In this document: positions 54,771 to 63,866 of the stretch, in pieces | How the letters are laid out: each line of letters begins with the position of its first letter | Numbering within the stretch: the stretch's first letter is position 1 | DNA from: Saprospiraceae bacterium | GTDB taxonomy: Bacteria > Bacteroidota > Bacteroidia > Chitinophagales > Saprospiraceae | NCBI GenBank assembly: GCA_016714085.1 | Contig: JADJNW010000017.1 | Location: forward strand, 1 to 64,000 | DNA: 64,000 bases | Direction of reading: 5' to 3' | The notes under the pieces: model-generated | Told to the model about the DNA's origin: nothing | The model's database searches: none | Seen by the model: the letters and a program-made list of their open reading frames with translations, nothing else | Position numbers and translations under genes: made by a program

Positions 54771-55565
54771 TTAGCGAATAAAATTAAATGAGTATCCCGC
54801 TGAGAAAATAAATCGTGTTCTTTCCTCTGTCAAATCTGCTAAAGAAGCTGTGGCACCAAGGGCCGGAATCTTTTTAAAAGGATAAAAGGATATGCCCGCA
54901 TTTAGATCGTAGCCGTTCCATTCTGCTATAATATTTGTTCCGCGAAGTACTTGTAATGCTACACTGCCAAAAAGATTAAAATTTCCACTTTCCCTTAAGG
55001 TAAAATCTTTGTCCAACCGAAAGATGCCATTTCCGACACCTGTCGTTACAAATAATAGGCTGAATGGCTCATCATAACGACGATGAATAGGAATGATAAA
55101 ATTACTTGTCAGGAAATAAGAGCGAAGATTACGTGCCCTTAGTTCAGGGCTTCTCCATTTAGTCAAATTTCTTGCACCAATTCCTACAAAAATATAATCA
55201 TTGATCGCCCGATTCACTTGCAAATCCAATGTGCCAGAGCCAAAGTTATCGCCCTCACCTATATCATTAGAGAGTCCAAAAATATTAGCTCCCACTGTAA
55301 GTCCTACCGCTTTTTTAAAATCGCCTAACCCAATTCCGAAACCAAAATTGGCATCAGGGTTGAAACCTTTCTCTGTATCGCGAGTGCGACTCTGAAAAGC
55401 GAAGCCTCCGCCAATAGTTCCCAGATTTCCGCCATGCGGTGTAGGAATATCAATAGAGATATTGGCAATTTGAGCGTTTAGCTTGTTCCAGTGGAGTCCA
55501 CATCCAACCGAAATAATAAGCACTAATACTACTCTTGAGTAGTACATGACTTTTGTAAATTTCAT
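54771..55565 (-). CDS. Predicted outer-membrane beta-barrel protein
   Basis: 264 aa. The signal peptide (about residues 1-31) precedes strands rich in Gly, Phe and Asn (GTIGGGFAFQSRTRD, FGFGIGLGDFKKAVGLTVGANIFG, YIFVGIGARNL) and the protein ends YSFNFIR, near the aromatic ending of barrels. No family name was recognised. It lies 30 bases downstream of a Pro-rich secreted protein on the same strand and they may form an operon. Confidence 0.65.
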   Translation of the reverse strand: MKFTKVMYYSRVVLVLIISVGCGLHWNKLNAQIANISIDIPTPHGGNLGTIGGGFAFQSRTRDTEKGFNPDANFGFGIGLGDFKKAVGLTVGANIFGLSNDIGEGDNFGSGTLDLQVNRAINDYIFVGIGARNLTKWRSPELRARNLRSYFLTSNFIIPIHRRYDEPFSLLFVTTGVGNGIFRLDKDFTLRESGNFNLFGSVALQVLRGTNIIAEWNGYDLNAGISFYPFKKIPALGATASLADLTEERTRFIFSAGYSFNFIR

Positions 55566-55595
55566 GATTTAATCGTTTACGCCTTAAAATGCTTC

Positions 55596-56144
55596 TTAAT
55601 TTCCACGATGATGCTGCTGTGCCGGAGGGGGAGGTGGCGGCAAGAAAGTAGGAGTCAACGATTTTACCTTGTGCAAGCCTTTAATAAGGTTGCTGTACGC
55701 TGTTTGGTATTTGCTGTAAGTATCTGAATATAGTTTCAAATTCTGAGTGATAATATTTATAGATTCGATGGATAGTGCAAATTCATCACCAAACTGGGTA
55801 ACGATAGCTTCTATTTTTTCATCAGACTTCTTCTTTTTATCCGTAGCGCTTACATAAAATGGAGCTACATTGATCATCCATTCTAGTTGGTTTTTTCTAA
55901 TCTCTGTATCTTGATCATTGCTTCCTTGTACAGTAATGCCTTCTGTGTCAAAAATTTTTTCAATTGTTGCAATGTAATTTCCACCGACGGTTCTTAGAGC
56001 ATCACTCCATTTAATAAACTCCTGGGTTTGCTCATTCTGCCCATTCATAAGTTGTCCGTAATCAGAAGATGCATCTGATTGACTGAAAAGTGAACCGCAA
56101 AATGCGATGGCTACAAAAATGGAAAGATAGTACTTGTGCTTCAT
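55596..56144 (-). CDS. Secreted hypothetical protein with polyproline tail
   Basis: 182 aa. The signal peptide (MKHKYYLSIFVAIAFCGSLFS) precedes a helical, polar body, and the end TFLPPPPPPAQQHHRGN has a Pro7-like stretch. No domain is recognised. It is the first gene of a pair with the beta-barrel protein and is divergent from the TPR gene at 56575. Confidence 0.62.
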   Translation of the reverse strand: MKHKYYLSIFVAIAFCGSLFSQSDASSDYGQLMNGQNEQTQEFIKWSDALRTVGGNYIATIEKIFDTEGITVQGSNDQDTEIRKNQLEWMINVAPFYVSATDKKKKSDEKIEAIVTQFGDEFALSIESINIITQNLKLYSDTYSKYQTAYSNLIKGLHKVKSLTPTFLPPPPPPAQQHHRGN

Positions 56145-56574
56145 GACAAATAGTGTTGATAGTGTATTATTAATATTCTAAAATTTCATCGCAAGGTAAA
56201 CAATATTTAAATAAAAGCAAACGGATCGAGCCATTTTCTGTCGAAAAAATCTCTTAATGAGTGTTTTATACATATACAATAAAATTAAAAACTTCATACA
56301 TATCAAAAAAAGAGCTATATTTAGATATGCCCATTTATATTGTTTAGCATTTAAAGTTTAGAATGGTGCATCTACCCTAATCAAGTAGTTTTTGGAATGA
56401 AAATTTTTATAAATTATTAATAATTAACATCTTAGAAAGTTTCTACCACTTGTCCGACCAAACCTACCGTTTCATTAATAGTATTTGGCCCTTTACATTC
56501 GCATATAGACAGGTTGGCTGGTTTTTGCTTATATTTACTCGCTCAATTGAGTAAAACTACTAAGTACCAGTCCT
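56145..56574. other. AT-rich divergent intergenic region
   Basis: 430 bases separating the secreted-protein gene (minus) from the TPR gene (plus), presumably carrying both promoters. It is AT-rich and no full -33/-7 match is seen. No tRNA, repeat or small gene was recognised. Confidence 0.35.
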
Positions 56575-57969
56575 ATGAACTTTGAAGAAAACCAGACGAT
56601 CCTTGATTTGCTTACAGAATACGAGGCTTCTGTAGAAAGTGGCGTCGAATTCTTTTTGGATGAAAAGTCTTATCTTCAATTGATTTCGTATTACGAAAAT
56701 GAAGATCAGCCCGATAAAGCTCTGGAAGCTACCGAACGAGCCTTGAACAACCACGCATATTCCATTGATTTTTACCTTAAAAAGGCTCAAATTCTCATTG
56801 ATATTCATCAGGAAACGCTGGCAATTCAAGTATTGGAAAAGGCTGCCATTATTGCTCCTTTTGAAGCAGAAATACCCTTGCTCCGAGCAGAAGCACTGGC
56901 ACATATAGGATTGCACGAAGAGGCGCTGGAGTTATTGAACGAGTTGAAAAAAAATGCGGATAATGAATTGTTATGTGAGATTTTTGTTTGTGAAGCACTC
57001 GTATATGAAATCCTGGAAGAATATGAACGCGTGTTTTATGCTTTAAAAGCAGCGCTACTCGAAAACCCTTGCCACCAGGAGGCATTGGAACGCATCTGGC
57101 TTTGCATAGAAACGACCAAAAAATACGAAGAAAGCATCAAGCTTCATCAAGAAATATTGGATCTCGATCCATACTCTTATCTGGCTTGGTACAATTTGGG
57201 ACACGCCCAATCTTATCTTGGCAATTACAATGAGGCCGTTGAAGCCTATGAATACGCTTATATCATCAATCCAGAGTTTGAATTTGCTTACCGCGATTGC
57301 GCCGAGTTGTGTTTTGAAATCAAAAAATACCTCAAAGCGCTGAATTGTTACTTAGAGCTTCTGGAACAAGTAGAGACCGACAGCGATATTTATTTCTGTA
57401 TAGGGCAATGCTATCAGCAACTCAAAGAATACGATGCCGCCAGGTCTTATTATACTCAAACCTTGCAATCCGACCCGCTCAATGACGAGGTTTTATATTT
57501 CATCGGAGAGTGCTATGCCGAAGAAGGAGAATGGAAAAACGCCCTTCGATACTACAAAAAGGCTATCCGTATTGAAGATGCTCGTGAAGAGTATTTCGCT
57601 GCACTAGGTGAAGCCTACCTTGAGCTCGGCGAACTGAAAAAAGCAGAAACCAACTTCAAAATTGCGCTTGATCTTGCTCCTGATCAAATCGAATACTGGA
57701 TGCAATACACCGGTTTTCTGATCGAAACCGATCGAGTAGAAGAGGCGCTTGAGGCGCTTAAAGAAGCCGAAAACTATTCGGATGGCGCAGAGATTCTATA
57801 TTGCCGAATTGCTTGCCTATTTGCTTTAGGACGACGCCAGGAAGCTTTCTATTGGCTTGGCGAAGCGCTCAACGAAGACTATGAACTGCACAATTCTCTA
57901 TTTGAGATGATTCCTTCGTTAGCAAATGATGCCGAGGTAGTATCGCTCATTGCAGCTTATATGGCTTAA
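56575..57969 (+). CDS. Large TPR-repeat protein
   Basis: 464 aa, composed mostly of about 12 TPR motifs (for example YLAWYNLGHAQSYLGNYNEAVEAYEYAYIINPE, ALRYYKKAIRIEDAREEYFAALGEAYLELGELKKAE). It is acidic and has no signal peptide, so it is cytoplasmic. TPR arrays bind protein partners; none can be named. It is convergent with the PiT-like gene, with a hairpin between them. Confidence 0.82.
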   Translation: MNFEENQTILDLLTEYEASVESGVEFFLDEKSYLQLISYYENEDQPDKALEATERALNNHAYSIDFYLKKAQILIDIHQETLAIQVLEKAAIIAPFEAEIPLLRAEALAHIGLHEEALELLNELKKNADNELLCEIFVCEALVYEILEEYERVFYALKAALLENPCHQEALERIWLCIETTKKYEESIKLHQEILDLDPYSYLAWYNLGHAQSYLGNYNEAVEAYEYAYIINPEFEFAYRDCAELCFEIKKYLKALNCYLELLEQVETDSDIYFCIGQCYQQLKEYDAARSYYTQTLQSDPLNDEVLYFIGECYAEEGEWKNALRYYKKAIRIEDAREEYFAALGEAYLELGELKKAETNFKIALDLAPDQIEYWMQYTGFLIETDRVEEALEALKEAENYSDGAEILYCRIACLFALGRRQEAFYWLGEALNEDYELHNSLFEMIPSLANDAEVVSLIAAYMA

Positions 57970-57978
57970 TTTTGCTTT

Positions 57979-58000
57979 TTTAGGTATTCTTATACCTAAA
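57979..58000. terminator. Hairpin between convergent genes
   Basis: A 9-bp stem TTTAGGTAT/ATACCTAAA with loop TCTT lies between the TPR stop (57969) and the PiT-like stop (58003). No long T-run, so strength is uncertain. Confidence 0.5.
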
Positions 58001-58002
58001 GC

Positions 58003-59121
58003 TTATTTATTTGCAAAATACTGCCCGATTTCTCCCATTATTTTTGGATTCACCAAAATCGCTATAGCTATTGATACGATTAATCCTATTGCAGCATTCA
58101 GAATGTCCTTTCGCACAATTCTTAGCGTTGTAGCCATTTCCCGATTGGTTTCGTAGGTTTTCATCAAGGTCATCGCCAATTCTCGACCAGCCATCAACCC
58201 TAAGAAAACCCAGGTAGTACTCATTGGAATATTGCTCACTTCTTTAAAAATATAAAGAATAATTGCATATACTAAGTCAACAATGGAAGCAGCCCTAACA
58301 TCTTCTACCTGTGATTTTTCAGTAACGATACCTTGAATTTTATCTCCACGCAAATAAAATAAAATGCCTAAGCCTATAACGATATATCCCAGGAAAATAA
58401 GTAACTGCCAAAATTCCAGGGAGCGTGGCAAAGTAACGGCGATATTCGCGCCATCTTGCATTAACCATACCGCCCATAAGCAGCCGCTAATCCCCCATTG
58501 CAAAACCGTCCAGATACCACTGGGCTCTCCTGTAGTAAAGCGTTTGATGGGTTTTGCCAATAAAAACCATATTACAATTGCTGCCAGGAATGCTGCCAGG
58601 TAGCCGGAAACACTTTTTACCAGCATCCCTGAAATGCCTTCTAAGTCAGAAGAATACACACTTAAACAAAGGAAAGTAGTAGAAACCGGCATTTTCAATC
58701 GAGTCAGAAACAATAAAACCAAAGGTGCTGCCAACTGTAAGAACTGGAAAGTTCTTGGAGCTTCTTTAAATCCCTTTGACGCCAAACGCTCAAAAGAAAC
58801 ATCTCCTTCATACGTAGACCAACTATACACCATTGTGGCGACAAAAATAACCGAAATAAAGAGCCATAAAATCCACCAGGGTCTTTTGGAATTAGAGGCC
58901 AAAAAAGTACCAATTGTTTGAATACTATCGTTGGCGATTGCAGAGTAGCCCGCAAACAAAAAACCTAGCCACATTGCTGCCTCTGGGTAAGGATAGGCAA
59001 TACCCGCAATAATGAAGAACACTATTAAGAGTTGATAAAATTTTCTTTCCTTATACAAAAAAAGGCGAAGTACACGAAGTCGGAAGGTTTGGTTGAGCCA
59101 TTGAGCAGCTTTAGCAATCAT
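58003..59121 (-). CDS. Divergent PiT-like permease
   Basis: 372 aa with about ten membrane helices. AGYSAIANDSIQTIGTFLAS and NIPMSTTWVFLGLMAGRELA resemble the two signature loops of the PiT family (GFHDAANSIATIV and PVSTTHT-like), yet the conserved His-Asp-Ala pattern is altered. It is next to the DUF47/PiT pair at 59432 and may be a relative with another ligand or a regulator. The function is not established; the membership in the wider PiT superfamily is my impression. Confidence 0.65.
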   Translation of the reverse strand: MIAKAAQWLNQTFRLRVLRLFLYKERKFYQLLIVFFIIAGIAYPYPEAAMWLGFLFAGYSAIANDSIQTIGTFLASNSKRPWWILWLFISVIFVATMVYSWSTYEGDVSFERLASKGFKEAPRTFQFLQLAAPLVLLFLTRLKMPVSTTFLCLSVYSSDLEGISGMLVKSVSGYLAAFLAAIVIWFLLAKPIKRFTTGEPSGIWTVLQWGISGCLWAVWLMQDGANIAVTLPRSLEFWQLLIFLGYIVIGLGILFYLRGDKIQGIVTEKSQVEDVRAASIVDLVYAIILYIFKEVSNIPMSTTWVFLGLMAGRELAMTLMKTYETNREMATTLRIVRKDILNAAIGLIVSIAIAILVNPKIMGEIGQYFANK

Positions 59122-59352
59122 GCTATTACAGGAGTTTTGTCTGCTAACAAAACTATTTGCCAGACATTACTTGAGCGTTTATTTAATATTAATTTTAGGT
59201 TAAATAATTGAAAAGTAGCAGGGTATATTTCTTATGTTTTTAATATATAAATCATTATTAATTAATTTAAAGAACATTCAATTGTTTTTAAATTAATAAT
59301 AGCTTGAAAAATCAAGTAAAATTAAATGCATTCTAAAGTTTTAGGAATCAGG

Positions 59353-59368
59353 TTTTTACATGTAAAAA
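59353..59368. promoter_or_regulatory. 16-bp palindrome upstream of DUF47
   Basis: TTTTTACATGTAAAAA is a perfect palindrome 64 bases before the DUF47 ATG. It is a plausible dimeric repressor or activator site between the divergent phosphate-related genes; the binding protein is unknown. Confidence 0.5.
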
Positions 59369-59377
59369 ATTAATACT

Positions 59378-59397
59378 CAGTTAACATTAAATAACTG
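59378..59397. promoter_or_regulatory. Second inverted repeat upstream of DUF47
   Basis: CAGTTA (59378-59383) and TAACTG (59392-59397) flank eight bases. It sits 10 bases after the first palindrome and may be part of the same control region. Confidence 0.4.
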
Positions 59398-59431
59398 ATT
59401 TTTGCTCCAGGAAAAACAAAACTGGACAACC

Positions 59432-60076
59432 ATGAGTATGAATAAAATTCTCACTTTTTTCGCACCCAAGGATCGAAAATTCTACGCACTTTTCACTCAA
59501 AATGCCGATAACCTATTAGCAACTGCTGAGGCGTTGAAAACTTTATTTCATACTCCTAAAAACGGCGAATGGAAAGCTTTAATAGAAGAAATAGAGCGAC
59601 TCGAACATATTGGCGATGATATAACGCATAAAATTTTTACTCAGCTCAGCCTCAATTTTATAACACCTTTTGATCGGGAAGACATTCATTATCTCGCCTC
59701 CGCTATGGATGATGTGGTTGACTACATTCAAGCAGCGGCCCAACGCCTTGAGCTGATGCATATAGAAGAGATCACCCCGCCTATGCGTGATTTGGCCGAT
59801 GTAGTTGAAAAGTGCGCCTCAGAAGTTCATCTGGCTGTAATTGGTTTGCAAGAGATGAATTACAACAAAACCAAAGAAATTTTAGTGCGCATTCATAGTC
59901 TTGAAAATCAAGCGGATGAATTATTTGACAAAAGTATCTCTGATTTGTATCAGAACGAAAAGAATGCCATCGAGCTACTTAAAAAGCAGCAAATGATAGA
60001 TATTTTGGAAACGGCAACCGATAAGTGCGAAGATGTTGCCAATGTAGTTGAATCCATTTTGCTCAAATACGCCTAA
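59432..60076 (+). CDS. DUF47 / PhoU-like phosphate transport regulator
   Basis: 214 aa from ATG 59432. It is all-helical, with PhoU-like repeats (THKIFTQLSLNFITPFDREDIHYLASAMDDVVDYI and similar). DUF47 proteins are usually encoded next to PiT transporters, as here: the PiT gene starts 14 bases after its stop. It probably regulates phosphate uptake or PiT activity at the cytoplasmic face. Two palindromes precede it. Confidence 0.9.
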   Translation: MSMNKILTFFAPKDRKFYALFTQNADNLLATAEALKTLFHTPKNGEWKALIEEIERLEHIGDDITHKIFTQLSLNFITPFDREDIHYLASAMDDVVDYIQAAAQRLELMHIEEITPPMRDLADVVEKCASEVHLAVIGLQEMNYNKTKEILVRIHSLENQADELFDKSISDLYQNEKNAIELLKKQQMIDILETATDKCEDVANVVESILLKYA

Positions 60077-60090
60077 GCAGAAATCCTATT

Positions 60091-61107
60091 ATGACCACGT
60101 TACTCCTCATTATTATTATATTGGCTTTTATTTTTGATTATATCAATGGGTTTCATGATGCCGCTAACTCCATTGCTACTATTGTTTCTACCAAAGTTTT
60201 GACACCTTTTCAAGCAGTACTATGGGCGGCATTCTTCAATTTTGCTGCATTTTTTGTATCTAAATACATCATTGGGGAATTTAAAATCGGGAATACAATT
60301 GCCAAAAGCGTCACGCTCGAATCGGGCGATGACATGGCACTTTATGTCATTCTTGCCGGGCTACTTGCTGCCATTACCTGGAATTTGCTCACCTGGTATT
60401 TCGGCATTCCTTCCAGTTCTTCACATACGCTTATTGGGGGTTTTATTGGTGCAGCAGTGGCACGATACGACACCTTCTCGGTAATAGTGAGTGAAAAAGT
60501 TGTTCCGATTGTTTTATTCATTTTTGGCGCTCCTCTTATTGGTATGATAATGGCTTTTATCATCACCAATATTATTTTACATCTTTTCAAAAACACCCGT
60601 CCATATAAAGCAGAAAGGTGGTTTCGACGGCTACAGTTATTGTCTTCTGCCGCTTTTAGTTTAGGCCATGGTGGCAACGATGCTCAAAAAGTAATGGGCA
60701 TTATTGGTGCAGCTATGGTCGCACCCGAGTATATCGATGATTTGAACGCTATTCCTACGTGGGTACCTATTTCTTGCTTTATTGCTATCGGTCTTGGTAC
60801 GCTAAGTGGAGGTTGGCGCATTGTAAAAACGATGGGCACTCGCATTACTAAAGTGACACCACTCGAAGGTGTCAGTGCAGAAACAGCAGGTGCAATGACG
60901 CTATATCTGACCGAACATTTTGGAATTCCAGTTAGCACTACGCACACAATCACAGGTGCGATTATAGGTGTAGGCGCTACTAAACGACTCTCAGCTGTGC
61001 GCTGGGGTGTGACGATTAATCTCCTGTGGGCATGGATTATTACCATACCTGTATCTGCCTTAATGGGGGCATTGATCTACTATTTATTCCAAACGATGTT
61101 CTACTGA
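60091..61107 (+). CDS. Inorganic phosphate transporter, PiT family
   Basis: 338 aa with about ten helices. The two signature loops, GFHDAANSIATIVSTK at the N-terminus and a second set (GHGGNDAQKVMG, IPVSTTHTITGAI) towards the C-terminus, are intact. PiT proteins move phosphate, often with metal or proton symport, across the inner membrane. It follows the DUF47 gene by 14 bases, so they form an operon. Confidence 0.92.
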   Translation: MTTLLLIIIILAFIFDYINGFHDAANSIATIVSTKVLTPFQAVLWAAFFNFAAFFVSKYIIGEFKIGNTIAKSVTLESGDDMALYVILAGLLAAITWNLLTWYFGIPSSSSHTLIGGFIGAAVARYDTFSVIVSEKVVPIVLFIFGAPLIGMIMAFIITNIILHLFKNTRPYKAERWFRRLQLLSSAAFSLGHGGNDAQKVMGIIGAAMVAPEYIDDLNAIPTWVPISCFIAIGLGTLSGGWRIVKTMGTRITKVTPLEGVSAETAGAMTLYLTEHFGIPVSTTHTITGAIIGVGATKRLSAVRWGVTINLLWAWIITIPVSALMGALIYYLFQTMFY

Positions 61108-61148
61108 TAATTTTATAATAAATTGAAAATCAAGTGCATGAAAATATT

Positions 61149-61612
61149 TTAGTTGCGCCGCCTCGGTCGGTTCATCTGCAAATCTTTCAGGCGCTTCACC
61201 AATTCTTCCCTGAATTCGCGCTCTGCTCAGCTAGCATAGCTACTTTCCTGATGGGTATAACACTGCGCATCCGTTGAATGTAGTCGCGCTTTAAGTTGAG
61301 CAATTGTTGTTCCATCTCCAGGTTGCCTTCTACCATTTTTTCAGCCTCAGAGTCCGTCATTGTAGTAAAATTGGTAGAAAATTTATACCGCTGGCGTATT
61401 TTTTTCTGTTCGTCTTCATATTGATTATAAATGGGCCAAAAGCCTTCCGATTCCTTTGGAGTCAAGCCGATTCTATCTGTGATAAAAGCTTTTTTCATAG
61501 CTTCCACGCGCCGTGCAAGTTCTCCTTGGGGTTCGGGCAAGTCTTCATCCTGCGCATAGCTCGTGCCAAGGGCAAAGCACAGCAACAAGAGTCCAATGAT
61601 CGCCTTTTTCAT
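61149..61612 (-). CDS. Spy/LTXXQ-like periplasmic protein, C-terminus frameshifted
   Basis: The start is at Met 61612 (MKKAIIGLLLLCFALGTSYA signal peptide) or 61621. Helical segments with EAMKKAFITDRIGLTPKESEGFWPIYNQYEDEQKK resemble periplasmic stress proteins linked to ECF sigma operons. The written frame ends at 61196 with SANSGKNW. One missing base near 61226 makes the other frame run on, EREFREELVKRLKDLQMNRPRRRN, to a stop at 61149, in keeping with the coiled body. It may be a sensor of the neighbouring sigma system. Confidence 0.72.
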
Positions 61613-61635
61613 TGTTTTCACGATTTTTAACTGTT

Positions 61636-62160
61636 TTATAAAAGTTCCTCTAAGGTTTCATCATCCAAGTCTTTCAATACTTCGTCTAAAAGTTGATCTA
61701 TTTCTTCTTCATTGAATTCCGATCCGGATAAGAAGCTCCAATCCGGATAAGTGGAAGCTGCCTCGATCAACAAATCGGTATCGAATTCATGTAAATTTTC
61801 TGACATATAAGCCGTCACTTCTTCTCCTGAAAGCCCTGCTAACAAGCCTTTTGAATCAGAAGACGAATCTGGTTTTAAAATGAAAATTCCGGCAACGAGT
61901 AGTACCACAAAAGTAGTCAAACCGATAGCAACTCGTGGCTGCAATAAAATTTGCAATCCAGTCAACAAGCGATTCCACCAACCCAACTGAGACTTAGCTT
62001 GCTCCGGCTGTGGCATAAGTTTGATCTGCTCCCAAATTTGATCTGGCAATGCCTGGAAATAATTTTCCGGCACTTCTAAAGAAGTTTGCTTTTCCTTTAG
62101 TTTTGCCAAAAAAGGAGATAGTTCCTGCAATTCTTTTTGAACATCCTCTGAATTTTTCAT
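61636..62160 (-). CDS. Putative anti-sigma factor (single membrane helix)
   Basis: 174 aa. The N-terminal cytoplasmic part is polar; a single membrane helix (GLTTFVVLLVAGIFIL) lies near residues 95-112, with an acidic periplasmic tail (DQLLDEVLKDLDDETLEELL). No zinc-binding CxxC pattern is seen. It overlaps the sigma factor gene by four bases and lies between it and the Spy-like gene, the usual place for an anti-sigma factor. Function by context only. Confidence 0.62.
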   Translation of the reverse strand: MKNSEDVQKELQELSPFLAKLKEKQTSLEVPENYFQALPDQIWEQIKLMPQPEQAKSQLGWWNRLLTGLQILLQPRVAIGLTTFVVLLVAGIFILKPDSSSDSKGLLAGLSGEEVTAYMSENLHEFDTDLLIEAASTYPDWSFLSGSEFNEEEIDQLLDEVLKDLDDETLEELL

Positions 62161-62732
62161 AGCTCACCGATTTCAATTGCTCTAAAATAAGTCTCTATTT
62201 TTTTCACCGCGTGATGATAAGATGCTTTGAGCGCCCCCACAGAAGTATCGAGCATTCCAGACATCTCTTCATACGGCGTTTCATCATAGTAGCGCATTTC
62301 AAACACCAAGCGTTGTTTTTCAGGTAGTTGCGCTAATGCTTGTAGTAAGCGTTGCTCCAATGCATCTCCATCCATACTTTCATCAGCTCGAAGCTGGTTC
62401 GCCAAAGGCAAGTCCCCATCTTCAATGGAATTGGTTGCTTTGCGCTTTTTTTGGGATAAAAAGGTGATTGCTTCGTTGGTGGCGATGCGATACAACCAAG
62501 TATATAACTTCGACTTGCCCTCGAATGTATGAATGCTTCGAAACACCTTGATAAAGCAGTTCTGGATCACATCGTTGGCATCATCGTGTTCTTGCACCAT
62601 GCGCCGAACAACCCAGTATAGCTGCTCCTGGTATTTTTGCATCAACAGCCGGAAACCGCGCTCGGCCGAGCCCTGGTTTTGTAAAAGCTGTAGAATGTTT
62701 TCATCCGATATGTCGGTTAGCGGCGTCTGCAC
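62157..62732 (-). CDS. ECF RNA polymerase sigma factor
   Basis: 191 aa, start GTG at 62732. Region 2 (FRLLMQKYQEQLYWVVRRMVQEHDDANDVIQNCFIKVFRSI) and region 4 (LPEKQRLVFEMRYYDETPYEEMSGMLDTSVGALKASYHHAVKKI) are present without a region 1 or 3, which is the ECF form. TAATTTG (62764-62758) with TTG 17 bases upstream (62784-62782) is a partial promoter match. It presumably drives an envelope-stress regulon with the downstream anti-sigma and Spy-like genes. Confidence 0.88.
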   Translation of the reverse strand: MQTPLTDISDENILQLLQNQGSAERGFRLLMQKYQEQLYWVVRRMVQEHDDANDVIQNCFIKVFRSIHTFEGKSKLYTWLYRIATNEAITFLSQKKRKATNSIEDGDLPLANQLRADESMDGDALEQRLLQALAQLPEKQRLVFEMRYYDETPYEEMSGMLDTSVGALKASYHHAVKKIETYFRAIEIGEL

Positions 62733-62812
62733 AAGGGCAAATTTGTTTATTGGACTACAAATTACCGTTAAAGTTTAATGTCAATAGAAATTTTTTTTTT
62801 TTTGGAATTGCT

Positions 62813-63325
62813 TTATCCTAATTCAACCCAGTATCGTTGAATCGTTTTACCGTCTAAAAAAATCTCATTTTCAAGCTTGCCACCATTTCTCAAAATCGTT
62901 TTGGCGGAGGCTATATTTTCTTTCTTGCAGGTAATCAGCGCTTTATCAATATTCTTTTCTTTGGCTTTTTCCAAGGCTAGCCTTAGCATCTCTATCGCAA
63001 AGCCTTTGCCACGTTCACTTGGTCGAATACCGTAGCCAATATGACCGCCGATTTGCAAAAGCCCCTCATTCAAATGATGCCGCAGGTTCACGGCGCCTAT
63101 GATCCGCTGCTCATTGAGTAACCAATAAGTGGTGTGCGGCACAAAGCCAGAAGGCAAACCAATGCCCTGGCTCGCATCAGATAATAAGCGAACAAACGTG
63201 CTAAAATTGCTACAATCTAACTTCAAAGGAAAGGGGATCAAATCTTCACCGGTACTTTGCCATTCTGTTAGCATTTCTCGGTATTCTGTTTCCAATTCTT
63301 CAGTAGGTTCTGATAACGAAAGCAT
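62813..63325 (-). CDS. GNAT-family N-acetyltransferase
   Basis: 170 aa from ATG 63325 (a TTG at 63331 is possible). The pattern GYGIRPSERGKGFAIEMLRLALEKAKE matches the acetyl-CoA-binding motif A (R/Q-x-x-G-x-G/A) of GNATs, and the LLNEQRIIGAVNLRHHLNEG core fits. The target is unknown. A run of 13 T lies between this gene and the sigma factor gene (62791-62803). Confidence 0.82.
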   Translation of the reverse strand: MLSLSEPTEELETEYREMLTEWQSTGEDLIPFPLKLDCSNFSTFVRLLSDASQGIGLPSGFVPHTTYWLLNEQRIIGAVNLRHHLNEGLLQIGGHIGYGIRPSERGKGFAIEMLRLALEKAKEKNIDKALITCKKENIASAKTILRNGGKLENEIFLDGKTIQRYWVELG

Positions 63326-63443
63326 AATCAATAGGAATTATCCAATATATGAAAAGGCGACACCCTCTTTTACAAAGATGCCACCTTATTGTCGCAAAAG
63401 CCAAATAATTGCGGATTATACGAATCCAAATTTTTTTTGAGGG

Positions 63444-63824
63444 TTAAGAACCATATTTTTCAATAAAAGCCTCTTCAGAAGAGCTTCCCTTGCGATTTTG
63501 CTCTGCCAGCGTCCATTGGTCAGTAGAAGTCGTTTGCATCCAAAGTGCGCCAGACTTGCGAAACACCTGAACACTCAATCCAAATTTTTCATAAAATGAC
63601 TTTTCAAATTCGCCGACAGCCATTTGATCATTGATTGTAAAATCACCATCATTATGTATTTGTCGGACGCTTCCAATTGTTTTTTCCTCACTGATTTGTT
63701 CACGCACGGAAGAACCTTCTCCAACTACGTGCGGTTGCTGATAAAACTGAATCCGCAGATAAGGAAATTTTTGTATGAACTCCTCCTGAATATCCTTTAT
63801 CTTTTTTATATCGTTGATAATCAT
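63444..63824 (-). CDS. Conserved hypothetical protein
   Basis: 126 aa, no signal peptide. Segments such as EFIQKFPYLRIQFYQQPH and AVGEFEKSFYEKFGLSVQVFRKSGALWMQT suggest a small alpha/beta protein. It sits beside a UspA-type gene on the same strand, about 40 bases downstream of it. Family not recognised. Confidence 0.6.
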   Translation of the reverse strand: MIINDIKKIKDIQEEFIQKFPYLRIQFYQQPHVVGEGSSVREQISEEKTIGSVRQIHNDGDFTINDQMAVGEFEKSFYEKFGLSVQVFRKSGALWMQTTSTDQWTLAEQNRKGSSSEEAFIEKYGS

Positions 63825-63866
63825 TTTATTATGATTTAAATTAAAAAATGATAAATTATTTTCCTC

